64,000 nt of DNA from Lethocerus indicus (GCA_019843655.1 JACDQD010000003.1:27702224-27766223), one strand, 5' to 3'. Shown: positions 50,098-63,571, counted from the stretch's first letter. Notes: generated by a model from the sequence alone, not told the origin. A program made the numbers and translations.

Positions 50098-50208
50098 TCA
50101 GTACCTCGTCTCCTACCAGGACGCTACAACACACACCTCCCACCTGTCCAGGACTCACATACCTGTTATTTATGCCGTGTGCTCTTTTAAACCAGCCCCA
50201 GGCTAAAG
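50098..50208 (+). CDS. Candidate cassette exon of the smoothelin-like gene
   Basis: A 111-nt segment between a good acceptor (pyrimidine tract plus CTCCTGCAG) and a good donor (AAAG|GTAGAT). Read in phase 1 it is open, adds exactly 37 residues (beginning VSTSSPTRTLQHTPPT) and leaves in phase 1. It could therefore be inserted between exon 4 and exon 5 without changing the frame. The first half is Ser/Thr/Pro-rich like the rest of the protein. The second half is hydrophobic and Cys-containing, which is less typical. It may be an optional exon or a chance arrangement. No homology is recognised, and the call rests on splice-site quality and phase only. Confidence 0.35.
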
Positions 50209-51155
50209 GTAGATACAGTTACATTTCTTTATTATTTTTTTCTAATCTCTGTGACATCGCTAAGTTTCTTTCTTTCCGTTTTTAATAACTTAGTTAACTG
50301 TTTAAATAATATCTATCGTATTTAGCTGTAGATAATTTTCGAAACTCGATATATCCGTCGGGGTTTGCATGAGTTGGAAATATCATCACTCGTAGGATCC
50401 TGTCTGCACTGTCGTCAGATTCTAACTCGATTAATACAACAGGCCACTGTAATAGTGTAGTGATCGGTGCTGACAGGATGCTTCATCTGCCGATATGACA
50501 CCTCTAAGTACCTCACTGCAATACCCCACATTCAAAACTGAACAGACTAGGCGCGGAAAAGTAAACGAGAGTAGTGTTCTTCCAGGTTGGAGCCTGCGTA
50601 GGGTTCATGGTTCTGACCGATTTGACTGGGGGGTCCGTTCATGACCTTACCGGAGGCCCCACGAAAGACCGGTCTTAGAGTCGTTACTTCATGTTTGCCA
50701 TTACGTCGTCGTTGTTTTATTATCCTCCTCCCATGTTTTCTTACGCCCTTTTTTACACTCGTCCCGAGATGTTCCTTTCGATGCGGCGACGAAGAAAATA
50801 TAGGATTTTCTTTAAGCCGCTTAATGATCCGCACTCGTTTTATATCTCGGCATTCCACTAAAGAAGAGACATCTGTGCTGGATAAGTCAAGCTTTCTCAC
50901 GCTTATTTCTTTCCGGGAATCAGCTACCGTTCCCAGAAAAGAGTTGCGTATATTTATTGGAATCCTCCGGCCCGAAAGTCAGCGGTTCAGACTGCTGAGG
51001 CGCGTACCGTATAAATGTACTGGTTTTTCGCACCTTGTTGTACTAATTTTAAACTTGCGTATATTTTCTTTCGCACATCGAAGCGTTTTGTGGTAGAACG
51101 TAAGCTCGATTGTATTTAAAAATTCGACTATTTTCTCTAAACGGACTTCGCCACA

Positions 51156-51230
51156 ACTCGTTTGGTCTTACTTGACCGGTTTCGGCTTTCAGCGATCATC
51201 GGTAGCATTCCGTCAGTGAAAGCGCGCGTT
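51156..51230 (+). repeat. Degenerate relative of the fold-back element
   Basis: Contains CTCGTTTGGTCTTACTTGAC and CCGGTTTCGGC, matching the arm of the elements at 27059 and 31770 with a few changes. Only one arm is recognisable and no flanking direct repeat is seen. Confidence 0.4.
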
Positions 51231-54200
51231 GGCCGTTAAGTTACTGTCACTATATTACTTACTGACAACGTGGAGATGAACAAATACATGAATGTCGGTA
51301 AAACAATCGCACGAGTTATAAACTATTTGTCCGTACAAATTAAGTAACGGAAAACGGGTTAATACAACGACAAAGGCATGTCATATAACATGAATAACGT
51401 GCTTTTATAGTGCTACCTCGATTCCAAAAGGCTTGAGAATGAATTTCAAATGCGTTGCACTATCTTATTACTCGTACTTTATAGCTGTCACCGTCCGAAA
51501 ATTGTCGACGGTATTGTTGCGCTCGCCGTAGTCGAGAGATAATTCTCTCCGTGGTAAAACTCTCTCCGTCGAGGAGTGTGATATGCCGAACGTTATTACG
51601 ACTAATGGGAGATATACAGCGTGGGACCGTTTGTCCGAGATGAAAATCATAGTGTAGACTAGAACCGAGAGGAGGACGGGGTCCCTGTCCGGGAGAGCTA
51701 ACGGTAAATACCTGAGAGCCCTGTTTCGATTGTCCCGTCTTTACGGTATTCCGGATGGGTGGAAAAAACGTAAGCATATAATATCGTGCGACCTAGCGGC
51801 AGGCCGTACCGTGCATTTGCCCGAATGACTGCAAAGCCGACAGGAAGAAAGCGTCATTCATTTTATATTACCGGCGGAAAACTAATTGACGTCGTAGCCG
51901 GATGCTAACATTTTGGACGGAAGCCGTTTCCGGTAGTTATCGAGTTCGAGCATTATCCTTATTTACCCGTTCGGAAAACTGGCCGGGGGAACGACGAGAG
52001 GGTTCCAGCGGACACGTTACATTCCACCGGCGGGGCAACAAGGTGAATCACTTTTCTCCAGGTAGTCCGTTCCCCCCAATGAATCGTTCAGTCTCGATTT
52101 GCCCTACCGACGAATTTCTCTCGGAATTTACTACAGGACGGTGTGTCCCTAAAACAAATATTACACCGGTTGGGGTAATGGAGTAAGAGAAGGTGGAAAA
52201 CCGCAGGGAATGCGGAGTAAGGCGATACCCGATATTGTCCGCCGTTCGATTTTTTGTCGACCCTTTCCGGCTATTCATACCACATTGTTTAGCTGTAGAC
52301 TGACATTCGGGAATGGACCTCTGAAAGGGGAAGGGGCCCGGCCAGGTCATTTTTGGTTATTCTTTTGGTCGTCGCCTTTCTCGACTTGAGATTAACCTTT
52401 TTTGGGTGTGAGACCGGTGAGTCACATATTTTTTACTCCAATTGTCTGCTCTGCTGGCTTAAGTCCTTCACGAGTCAAGACAGCCTATTCTAAGAATCCT
52501 TTTTCCCATTCATCTTAAAATGTTACGTCATTTCATTCTTCTATCCGATATTTCATAATTTAAGATCGGCATTACGCAGAAGACTATTTATTTCAATATA
52601 TATTCGTAATCCTTCTTCTTTCGGTTACTTTACCCATTATACCTCCGTGTACGGATTTATGTAACGGGTTCGGGTCAGTGGAAATTGTTTCCCATCTTAA
52701 AACTTATTCTTTCGTTTATTTTTCCTTTTTCCATTAGCACATTAAAAAACTCCATAGTTTGTCCCTTCCTTCTTGAAATATAACTTTTTTTTAGGATTTT
52801 ACAATCATGAAGTGACTTACAAATAAGCATACATGTTACTTGAAATCTAATATGAACAACATAATAATAGTCACTTGTGAAAGCGCAAAATATTTATCGA
52901 ATAACACGTTATCCTTCTTTCGATTATGCCGGTGATGTTAATGCTGGAATATGCGATAAAGGAGGAGGGTATTTTATCGGTGACAAAAGTGAAACGGATA
53001 CAAGGTTTCCTTTGTTTGAATTCCCCAGGGTCGTCTGGATGAAAAATAAACTCATCGAGAAATATATGTACGAAATACAACCTCTAGTAGATATATTTAA
53101 ACTCAACATTTTTTTCAGTATTTCTTACCTGCTGTGAGAATTGCAAACTGCTCATTTATAATAGTATGTAATCATGAGAATCAAATAACGGTGGAAAGGA
53201 CCTTATCTTTAGAGTGTCGGTTTACGGTGTTCTGGCGTTTTGACGGCTCGTGCTAAAATATTTCCTTAACTCGAATTCGGTAAAACAGTTTTATCCCTTA
53301 AAGGCGGCTTTCCGTGTAATTTGCAGTGAATAATGCGTCACGCTCTTCCTTTTGCTTGATTTTATTAGAGCCTGAAGGAAAGTCTAAAACTCTCGTCCGG
53401 GGAAAATCGACATTGAGCGTTAAAATATTGCTCGTTCAAACCGCTTTGTTTCTTAGTTCGACAGCGATGAATGTTAATGTTATGCTTGCAATTTTATGTT
53501 ATCCATAGATTATCAACCTCCATTATTTAAGCCCCCGTTCTTGTTACTTGATTACTGTTCGAGTATCGGACAGTTGAACCGGCAGTTAAGTAACATTTTC
53601 CGGTAAACAGTGTGTCATCGAAAACCGTTCGTTGTTCATTGGTTATCAGTGTCCACAAGTCCATATTTGGCTGGGGTTTGTTATCTTAAATAAATATGTA
53701 ATTTGGTACTAACTAGGTTTTGGATCTTCTAAAACTCCAATAGAGCGACAACTCGTAATGTGGTGTGAGAGCCTGAAGCCTGTCTTCACTGGTCTGAGTA
53801 GAGGAAATAGGTCGTAAAATGCGTTCATTACCAACAAAAGAGGTAACTATGTCTAATTCGGTAAATACTGTGTGTATGCATATTGAATTATCAATATGCA
53901 AATATGCAACATGTACGAAAACATGTAACATAAATCTTTTCCACTTATATACATTTATTTTCTGATATAGGTAAGCATTGCGTAATAAAGGTTTCCTATC
54001 CGTGACGTGGGAAAGGCCACCTTAGAGCCGATTTGATTCAGCTGATTAATGCACTTAATAGTCTAGTTGAAGCGGCAGTTCTTTTATTGAACATTTGTAT
54101 ATGGTGGATTTTATAATGTATTAAGAAAATGTGAAGCTTTGGGAGTCTGTATCTGATGTATGTAACTTCAGATTCCCTAGAGAGATCTGTTACACATTCG

Positions 54201-57200
54201 TGGTAAAATCTGGAGGAAGTAATATCCTTCGGGTATATAATGATGCGTGCTTATAAAGTGCAAGGAAGTGTTTAGTTAATGGCCAGGCAAGCTTTTGCTT
54301 TGTTAAACCACTTCCTAGAATCCCCACTTGAGAAAGTATAGCTCTCACCTTCCTGAGGAGAACTTCGCCTTTCCTAAAATTGTAAAACCCTTCCAATCTA
54401 TCTTTAAATTGGATTATTCCTTACAAGTTGATGTAACTGCCAAGTATTTTGGAACACTCGATTTCCTTTAGCATTAGCGGCATGGACAAGTGTTGTCAGT
54501 TTATTGGAAATATAATTATATTTCTCAGTATGTATAATGTAATGATACAAAGAAAGAACAAAGAAAAGTTTATATACCAAACTCCATATGTTATGTCTAA
54601 TAACTGGAAAACATACTTCAAATTTGTTTGATATATTCGTCTTCATTCACTGCCGAGTTGTATTTTGGTCATTATGTAAAGTGTTACTGCAGTTAAATAT
54701 AAAATAAAAATCATGGCCGGATCTTCGCACCCTGATTGGGTTAACCCAGATTCATGTGCACTGATCTCGAATCTTGTAATCTCCATCGTATTAAACACTT
54801 TCCCCTTATCTCTAACATGCGTTGTCCCACTTGTTCATATTAAAGCACCTTTCCATTGATTATCATCCTTCTTGCATACACTAATTCATTGAAACTCGGC
54901 GAGGGAACTTCAGCAGTATTTTTTGCTGTTTGATTAATTATTATTCTTATTTAGTATCAACACTGTTATTACTAATTGGTAATTGTTATCGCATTTACCG
55001 CTGTTTGCTAACTTACCGCTATTTTTGATTCGTAATCGGAATTTGCTCAATTTCATCTCAACCGATATTATACAATACATACATATACAATATGTCATAC
55101 GTCGGTTGATATTATACATATACAATTATAATATCTCATTCTTAGACTCGCGTCTTTTTGTGAAGAGTCTATCAGAAGTGATGCAGGGCTTTGGGTCATC
55201 ATTTATCTGTTTCTCGGCTGCCAGCTCGGAAAAACACATCGGTCTTCTCTCGTTTCGCTGTATTCTTTCACGCTATAAGAATGTTGTACTTATATGGCGG
55301 CGAATAAGATAGAATTCCGCGAACTATCGGCCCGCTCCCGCTCTGCTTTGCAAACCCTATCTTCGTGCCGTTGGGATGTTGTTCTCAAATGAATTCAAAA
55401 CAGAAGATAAGTGCGCAGCGGGCGATTATGGCGTTAAGGCTCGGGTTCTTCTTCGAGCGAACGGAAACAAAGCGAAACGGAAATTCCAGATAGGCTCCCG
55501 CTGGATCACATTCCTCCATCGTCTATCAGTGGGGTATGTTCGGAAATAAGAATTCCCTTCCTACAGAACTTATTCTCACAGACTGCTTTGTACGTGACGA
55601 AACAATGCCTGGTTGTAGACAATGAAGTTTAAAATATGGGCCTAGCGGTGACTAAACGTCTGGCCTAAATTCGGTAAAAGGGCGCAGGAAAGTGGGTAAC
55701 GCCCTTAAATGCAAATGACGTACTGACCTTTATATATCGATGTTGAGCTCGAATAATTTCATTGTTGTCCGACCTCCTTATTAGGTTAGCCAGACTAGCC
55801 CATGAAAGTGATACCTCTTTGACTGACGCTTACATTATTTTTGATCTCGCCGTGGATATAAGGTATCGAAATAAGAACTGTGGCATATGCGGCGATCATA
55901 GTATTCGTTGCAGAAGGGACAGGGATAGGGTGCTTTACTCGGAAACGGGGAAAAGTGTCGCTAACTATGATTCACGTGGAGAAACCTACGGCGAGAATGA
56001 GCCCAAGATGAGTTAGTCCAGAAGTACAGGTTAACGAACCTTTCGTTCTATTATTTTTTTAATTTACTATCTTTTTGAACAGTTAAATTTAAATTATATT
56101 GCCACTTTAAAAAGAAAGTTGAATAAATTAATGTTTTCCGTGACAGTAATTATTGTATACGTGTTTAGGTTTTAATCACTTACCACTTCTAGCATTACAC
56201 TGCGTAAGCATTTCTCCCAAATGCATTTCTGTTGTCTTTAAATAAACACGATCGCTTTCTTCTCGGCCTCATGCATTTGCGTTTTACTTACGACTTGGAG
56301 TAGCTCTGAGGCAGTTAATACCCGGCACTTTTGGTTAATACAGCTTTTGACCCTGTCCAACTCAGACTTCCCTTTCCACCCAAGTAGTGTTATAAATTGG
56401 AAAGTTTCCTCAATACTGTTTGCCGATTCAAATGGTTAGGTCGGTCGGGTGAGGTCTCTGTACCTGGAAGACCGAGGGAAACCCCAGTGCCAATTGTTCG
56501 TACCTACAGTAGATATCACCCTGTCAGAGTAAACTATTTTACAGATACCGTTAGAACGGGTAATTAACATGGTGAATAATGTTTAACATGTAATGTTCAT
56601 TAACATGGTGGTAAGTTCAATGGTAATTCATTGATCCTCGAACCATGTTTCATCACTCAAAGTGACATTTGGCATTGCTGCTCCGATGAAAATTCGTGGC
56701 ATTCATAAATGTCACCGTTTCGATGACAGTGGAAATTGAAAATATTTCGCGGTAACTCTTTATGTGAGAGATAACTTGAAGATGAAGCCACCGAATTTCA
56801 TAAATATTCTTGACCGTAAAGTAACGATACTATAAAGCAAGGGGAATATAGGCGTCTCCCTATGACAAAAAGAACTAGCTAAGAACGGTTGGAACATACG
56901 AAATCTACAATATTCTTTATTATTTAATTTCTCCATAACATGAAAAAACTGTTTCACTTGTAGTGTTTAAGCCCTGATTTGAACTGTGTGACATGTAGAA
57001 TGCGCGAAAAATATTAGGTACCGAACGTTGAACTATAGCGCGCCTCGTGTTTTGAATTTTGGGTTAGCTTTAGACATCTGTTCCCAATTCGTGGGGGGAG
57101 GGTTTTTTCCGGTCATCGACAATCCGAAGTTGTTTACTCAAAACATTTTTAGGTAGTTTTATTCATAGACTGCCGAACAGTAGTATCGACTACAATTACA

Positions 57201-59035
57201 CAACTAGAGAGGTCCCCCCTATTGTAGGCGTTGGGGCTCAGTTCCGAAATTATTCAGGGCCGTGGGGTAAATTTATCTCTGACCGATAGTTTTGAGAGAG
57301 TCCCACCGCTATTTCGGTCCGCGTGGGCGCGGAAAGCGGCGTGGGGTGGGATTTAGAAAAATTGGTTGGCCCTTTAAGGCCGGTATGTCCAGTCGGCAGT
57401 TCACTACCGACGATTACAGCCAACCGGCCCTGTTGTTGGCACCCGTCCCGCACTCCCCGTTACCAATTGACTGGAGTGAATAAAAATATCACCTATCTAT
57501 CGACCATTACATAACTCCCTGACCTAGAGCCGAGCGTTACATAACAGGATACGTAAACGTTACTTCCCTGGTTCTTTCTATTGTGGCCTGTAACCCAGGT
57601 TACCAAAGGTTCCCATCATCCTGAACGAATAAAATAGAACAAATGTAACAACTAAGAGAAACGTATCAAGTCCTTTAATTGTGTACATTGCTATCGATAC
57701 TTTTGTAGTTGTAGAAATGAAATACTCGTTTCAGAAGAGGATATTTTTGATTAGTTAAAAAACTGGCGGTTACATTTGGTTAAAATTAGTCTTACTCTTA
57801 TTGTGAGTAAATATATAAAACGTTTATTACTATCTAACTCGGGCAGCAAGTGCTGAACTCATATTCTTAGTGTCCCCCGATGTTCTCCACTCATTCTTAG
57901 GTGATCTTACCGATAGAAAGTAATAATTGGAATTACGGTTGCGGAAACCTTCGCCCAAATTGTACAACCTGGCTCAGTGATATAGCACAATTATTTCCCG
58001 TTATACATTTTATAAGGTGAGATATTTTTGAATTATTTGAGCTACTAATAATGATCTGAAGTAGCGAGGTTCAGCTAAAGCTAAAGTAACATGGCGGGAG
58101 AAACAGCGTGGGCGAATTTGTATATTGCCCAGCGGCGGGGAAACGAGCGAATGCATTTTAAATTATTAGTCCTGTGACCTCGCTAGAACTCGGCCCAAGA
58201 CAACTTCCGTCGGCTCGTGTTGATTTGCGGACTAATTGTTTTGCCTACTGAATGTTTTATAAATTTGGGAATTGAGTATTTTGAAATATTTGCCTACCAG
58301 TTCCGAGGCCGCCTGACGTGTTCATATTATAACAATATGCGGAAAATATGAAATTTACAAAATACAATATAGCGTGGATATCAAAATGAGAGCAATAGAT
58401 TGGATTGTCTGCATATGTCTTATGTACCTACTGGTTGATCTTTACTATATAATTATATTACGGTCCTGTGGTAGACCGATATAGTAACTGCAAACAGGAT
58501 TCGATATCGCACATCCTCAAGGTATCGCTGTATGAAAAGATCTGTAGCTAGCTACAATTCCGTTCGAAACTGGTCGCTAACAACATCGGTTTGTTGTTGT
58601 GTTTTGAACCCGAGGTAAGATGGGAGAGTAAAGGTCTGCCCGAGGTGTAGTATCTTTCCCAAACGCTGGGACTGGGGCCCACTGTTTACAACGGTGCCGA
58701 TCAAAAGGAAGCATAAGCGTTGTGTTCGTCGGCTGCAATCTAACTATAGAAGTCTTTTAATGAACTGTTTTAGTCTTGGTTCTCATCTAGGCCGGCCTAT
58801 TTTTATACGGATTTTAAACTCCCCTCACCCGCATCCCCCTTCGTAGTATTTATTGGAATTCTATAATTGAACCATTTATTGATAGCTAGTAGGCGACAAC
58901 GCCCGTCGTATTTTTGGGAGTCATTACCGCTCGTCCGATTTTTTTGCTTGGTCTCGCTAAGAGATCATAGGAATGTCATCACGATTATAAAAAACACCAT
59001 TCAGGAAAACGATTTCACGTTTAAAAAATTTACGA

Positions 59036-59100
59036 TTCGTTCCTGTCTCCACTCGTCTATTCGGATCCACAGTGACAGTGCTCGCAGAATGCTTTGTCAG
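59036..59100 (+). repeat. Degenerate relative of the fold-back element
   Basis: TCCTGTCTCCACTCG resembles the arm (TCTGTCTCCTCTCG). CAGTGACAGTGCTCGCAGAATGC resembles the adjoining loop, with the central arm deleted. By-eye similarity only. Confidence 0.3.
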
Positions 59101-60599
59101 GTGCTAACATACGTAAGTACCTCTTTGCATTACTGATAACCACTGAAAGTCAACGCGGTAAGGAAATTAGGGCCGTGATCCTGACGTTTGATACGGCTCT
59201 AGTGCAAAACTGTGTTTGCGGAAAATATGACGGGATTCTGCGGTGTGTATATTTGTATTATCTCAGAAAAAATGATTAAAGAAATTACGTTATCCATTTT
59301 AATTTCTCAAGGAAAATTACGAAGATAAATCGAATATGATTTATCCGCCTTCTAATCAGTGTCTCACTTATGACATAACAGGTTCAGTTGTCTCGTTTCT
59401 TCGACCGTTTAAGAATTTTTAATTCTTATTTATATTTTGAGCATGCAGGAAAATTCAGTTCTAAAACAAACAATGTAATGTATTGTTTACCCAACAAATT
59501 ATGCTTGGTGCGATAAATGATTTACGGTATAATACTGACTTCAGTATCTCGCGTTCCCAGTGATTCTTGGTTTTGTTTGCGGATAGCTGGGATGAAAGTG
59601 AACATTTTAAAACGGGATAAAATGACGCGTTTATAAAGGAAAGCGGACCTTCCTACACAATTTAGTGGGTTAGTTCTGTCGGTGGACCAGAAATAAATAG
59701 CCGGTGGCCATAGACCACTCTCACCGAAAGGCGAAGTGAAAGTTTTTCGAGTTATTTAAGGTGGCCCGAGATGAGTATATCTTTTACTAGGCTCCGACAC
59801 GGTCCAACTAGTCGGTGTTCATCAGCCTACAACACGGTTTACACATTAGGAGAGACGGAATGAAAATTATGTCCTCTCGGTTAGTTGTGTTCAGTTTTAT
59901 TTACGAGTATAATTCAAGGTATGTTTTTGATTCAAGCTTAGAGCTCCTCCCATTTGTTAATCCTTTTTTTCAAATTAATCCGCTATAGATTACCATGTTT
60001 CGTGTGGTCGCCACTCGCTGAGTTGTTCTTTTGCGAGTTGAGACAACAAGAATCAAGATGTCACTAACTGGCTTCCAGTAGATCGCGTAATGTTGTAGGA
60101 AAAACCTCGGTTGGCAGGGGTTGATCCTCTGCTGTTCCGAGATATTTCCTGTATTTGGAAAGCATCTGAGCGGGCTCCATTGGAAGGGTTTATGCCTCGA
60201 TATAATGGTTTATATCTCGGGTGTAACCTGCTTCCGACTTTTCGGAACTCCATAGCTGGTGCCGTCATTAATGTCCTTTGATATCTTATCTTATAATTTA
60301 GAGGAGTTTAAGTGAAAAGATTTTATCTCAGGAATTACCCGAATTCTCCTTAGTTAAAAAAATAAAATGAACAGCTTTGATTAACCGTGACGATTATTTC
60401 AGCTAAAAAACGTTAGTAAATATTCTTTAAAATGGTCGATACTCGTAATTCTTTTTGCCCGAAAGCAAAATTACATTCCGGTCGGACTACTAGGAGTTTG
60501 ATTTAAGATCCACTCAAGTGTATTTTATCTCTTTTTTCTGCTATACAACTCAGGTTTTTGTCAGGTTCAAGTGTTTCCTAGACACTTGTTCGATTTTAG

Positions 60600-61253
60600 A
60601 TCTACTTCATAGGCACTTAACCCGCCGAAAAAATAAGACGCGTTCCAGCGGGCGAATCGCTCCGGAGCGGGCCGAAAAAATTGAATTTTAGAATTGACAA
60701 CGTAAAAGAATTTTGCTTAATTTATACGCGCTGGGAATTATTGTTTTGGGCCCACAAATATTATACTTTCGCAAACCGATTTGGCGCTTCAAAAATGAAG
60801 CGTTAATAGCGCTCTACGATATTTGGCGGTCTACTATAACCGAAAGAGATTTAAAAATAGCAGCGGCGACTGGATTTTGTGGCTATTTTGAATTCTGTTT
60901 GCGGCCGTGAATTCGATCTAAACGCCAGTCGTCGGCCGCCATTTGGCCGGTTTGTTTTTCCCGCCGCTATTCAATATGTTGTTCTTGTCCGGTCGTTCTC
61001 GGTGCAACGATGCGTCGGTTGACTAAATTTCGTTAGCGCTACCGCCCCCCGGCTTAAACTGGCTCTCTCCTGGCCTAAGCCGATTTGGCTCGCGACCGAG
61101 AAACAATTATTTGAGCGTCTGAGTCTAATTGGTGTGGCCGTTGGGGCGACACGCATGCTCCCGACGCCGATCCCACTTCTTCGCCGACCTCCGAACCCGC
61201 AGCATCTCCTTCTTTCGTTGCCTCTTCCGCACACTGTCATGGCACATGTTCAG
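60600..61253 (+). promoter_or_regulatory. GC-rich block, possible internal promoter
   Basis: A CpG-containing island inside AT-rich intron 4, ending in a good donor CAG|GTATGA at 61253/61254, about 2.2 kb upstream of exon 5. Vertebrate smoothelin genes use an internal promoter to make a short isoform, so an alternative first exon here is plausible. No reading frame with an ATG in this block enters exon 5 in the required phase 1, so such an exon would be non-coding. Alternatively the block is only a local composition shift. Confidence 0.2.
61203..61253 (+). CDS. Candidate micro-exon of the smoothelin-like gene
   Basis: A 51-nt segment after the acceptor CGAACCCGCAG and before the donor TTCAG|GTATGA. 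It is open in phase 1 at both ends (17 residues, ASPSFVASSAHCHGTCS). Insertion between exons 4 and 5 would keep the frame. It may instead be the tail of a first exon from an internal promoter, or chance. Confidence 0.18.
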
Positions 61254-61529
61254 GTATGAACAGCTTTCATATTTCACAGCTCTCCAGTCCAACAATCGTT
61301 GGGCAATGTATCTTGAACTGTCATCATTCTAACAATCAGATACGATCCCCCTCAGCAAAATTTGACAGAAATTCAGAAAAACTTTAATTGACAGCTGACG
61401 AATTCCACCAAATTTTGCATATCGTGAGTAAAATTAATACGTACTATTTGTCAGGAAATTGTTTTAAATATTTTATTATTAAAATACTGTAATCAGTCGC
61501 ATTTTAATTTATATCAGTTATAATACAAG

Positions 61530-61605
61530 GGTACGTAAAGATCCAAGAATTTCATGGAATGCTACTGAGGATTGCAAGAAGCCGAAACCAGTCTAGTTCG
61601 GAATC
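61530..61605 (+). repeat. Degenerate relative of the fold-back element
   Basis: GCTACTGAGG, then AGCCGAAACCAGTCTAG, parallels GCTACTGAAG ... CAGCCGAAACCGTTTTAG in the element at 31770-32020, with upstream loop similarity (AGATCCAAGAA versus AGCATCCAAAG). The outer arm and direct repeats are not recognisable. Confidence 0.4.
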
Positions 61606-61774
61606 GAACATCGAGAAGTGTAAACATTCCATTGCATCTAAAGCAATTGCATAATTGCCTCTTACCTGAAGGAGGGAGGTTTTAATAAATGTACATGTAT
61701 CACACATACCACAGACGGTATTTTTGTATTATATATCATATATCTCAGTTTCAAATTATTCTAAATTAAATATG

Positions 61775-61779
<5 letters not shown>

Positions 61780-61835
<56 letters not shown>
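61780..61835. repeat. (TA)n microsatellite in intron 4
   Basis: About 28 uninterrupted AT/TA units, the longest of three such arrays in the window. Confidence 0.97.
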
Positions 61836-61837
<2 letters not shown>

Positions 61838-63406
61838 TCTACAGGAATTGCATAACCAAATTTGGAGATCTGTATTTCATAACACGTTTTGTTAATTCGA
61901 TCGAGCTTATTGTCGGATTCATTAGATATTGCTTTCTGAGATTATGATTGAGATGTTGAAAAGGCTCTTGTTCTTACAAATCTTTTGATGATCGTAATTA
62001 AATCTATTTAATTCCTAATATGAGGAAATAGATACATGTCTTTAATTGAGCAGTATATCTTCAACGTTGAAAAATTAAATAATACTAATGTTTTCTTGTT
62101 GTGGCGTAAAATCGAGGAGCTTTTGAAAACGTACATCACTATGTCCGCGTTGAAGGCAACATTCCCAAAAATTTCTCGATTACATCTTAGTTTCTGGGTC
62201 CAGGTTTAATAATTAGTTTTCGAGATGAATGAACTTTCCAAGAGCTAGTTTTAGCTTGGAAATAAATATGTTTCGTTAAATGGTTGAAAGTAGGCGTCAC
62301 AAAAAACGAAAGAAAGTTATCATTTTATCTTGTTGGGGACATGTTCTATCTGGAACAGAATGATCAAGATAAATCGAATCTTGTGGAAAATGTTTATTGG
62401 CCTCCATTTTTATCCTAGGCAGGCTTCAATCTTTGCCTGCTTTCATTGTTGACTTGTTGACGTTGTTGTTCATTGACTTTCGCTATTTCTCTGGTCATTC
62501 CAGCAAATAATAGCCACTTACTACTACTTGCTCCTGGGATATAAAAGCGACCGTTATAATTCATAGTCTGTAATCTTGCCTTTTTTGAAGCGGCAATATC
62601 ATGGCCGAAAGACACAAGCCTACTCGCAGTTTTTCATTTCTTGAATCGCCCCATAACGGCAGGGAGTTTTTACAAACAGTCTTCGTTTAAAAAAATAAGT
62701 CCTCGCGGTTTAAAATATTTTTATTGACCCCCCCCCCATAATTAAAGTTGTTATTCGAAATAATTTATTTTAAACATGTTTGAAGGCGAAGATTTGGCAG
62801 AGATCCTCTAGAGAGGGGCTGACCTCGTTCGAGTATTAGTTGTTTACGAATGTACACCTATCTCTATGGTCACCTAATGCTCTAGTTAGTTAGTTCTTTA
62901 TAAAAATGACAAGCCCATTCGCTATGATCGCCGCATTCATCCAGAATGAATTACGTTGTTCTGTACAACATGCTGTTATTTTTAAAAAGTTTCAATTCTT
63001 GTTATAGTTGTGTAATAATTAATACAAAAAAGAACGGAATTATTGAAGTATATTGTCTTGAAACGATGCGCGAAGAAAGACTTGAAAAGTGATATTTTCA
63101 ATGAGATAAAAATATAGACTTTATAAAATGGACTGAATGATTGGTATACGGGTGTGTATGATTATGCACTTAATAAAATAAATTCGTTTTAGTTCGAGTA
63201 CAGTAAGTATTGGATACCACTGCGATTGTACATAAAAACAAACTGCCATATTATATACTTTTCCTATTCGTCAGTGTTTTTCTATTTGATTCCATTTAAT
63301 GACAACATTATTTTATATATTCATTAGGAAAAATGATTTTTGAACATATTGAATTTTTATTTTGTTTAGCGTGTATTGTATACGATTGAAATTGTATTGA
63401 TTTCAG

Positions 63407-63571
63407 TTCGCTCGCAGACGACACGGAAGGCCTCGTCGACCGAAGTGAAAGAAACATGTCCAACTGACTCGATCACGTCCTCTTACGGGGTTGGACCGAC
63501 TGACGAAAATGGGCGCCCCCTTTTCGGTCTGAAAGCTCTGAGGAGAACAAACACCAACAAAACCTTTACTG
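63407..63571 (+). CDS. Smoothelin-like protein, coding exon 5 (last exon in window)
   Basis: 165 nt, phase 1 at both ends (residues 3043-3097). The acceptor is TTGATTTCAG and the donor ACTG|GTAATT. The exon-4 donor also leaves one base (G) of a codon, which joins TT here to make Val, so the frame continues exactly. The peptide contains TTRKASSTEVKET, SITSSYGVGPTDENG and RPLFGLKALRR, ending KTFTG. This compact, non-repetitive linker contrasts with the low-complexity exons before it and looks conserved, probably leading into the region before a C-terminal calponin-homology domain outside the window. Membership in the same gene is inferred from phase, strand and composition across an 18-kb intron. 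Confidence 0.75.

Larger units (their letters stand above)
50209..61202 (+). other. Intron 4, middle part
   Basis: About 11 kb with no convincing exon. Open frames up to about 150 codons (for example 50641-51096) lack recognisable content. Fragments similar to the fold-back element occur at 51156-51230 and 59036-59100. A GC-richer, CpG-containing block at about 60600-61255 could be an internal promoter. Confidence 0.5.
61254..63406 (+). other. Intron 4, last part
   Basis: Non-coding. It holds the (TA)n array at 61780-61835, a C homopolymer of about ten bases near 62728, and an AT-rich run into the acceptor TTGATTTCAG at 63406. Confidence 0.6.
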
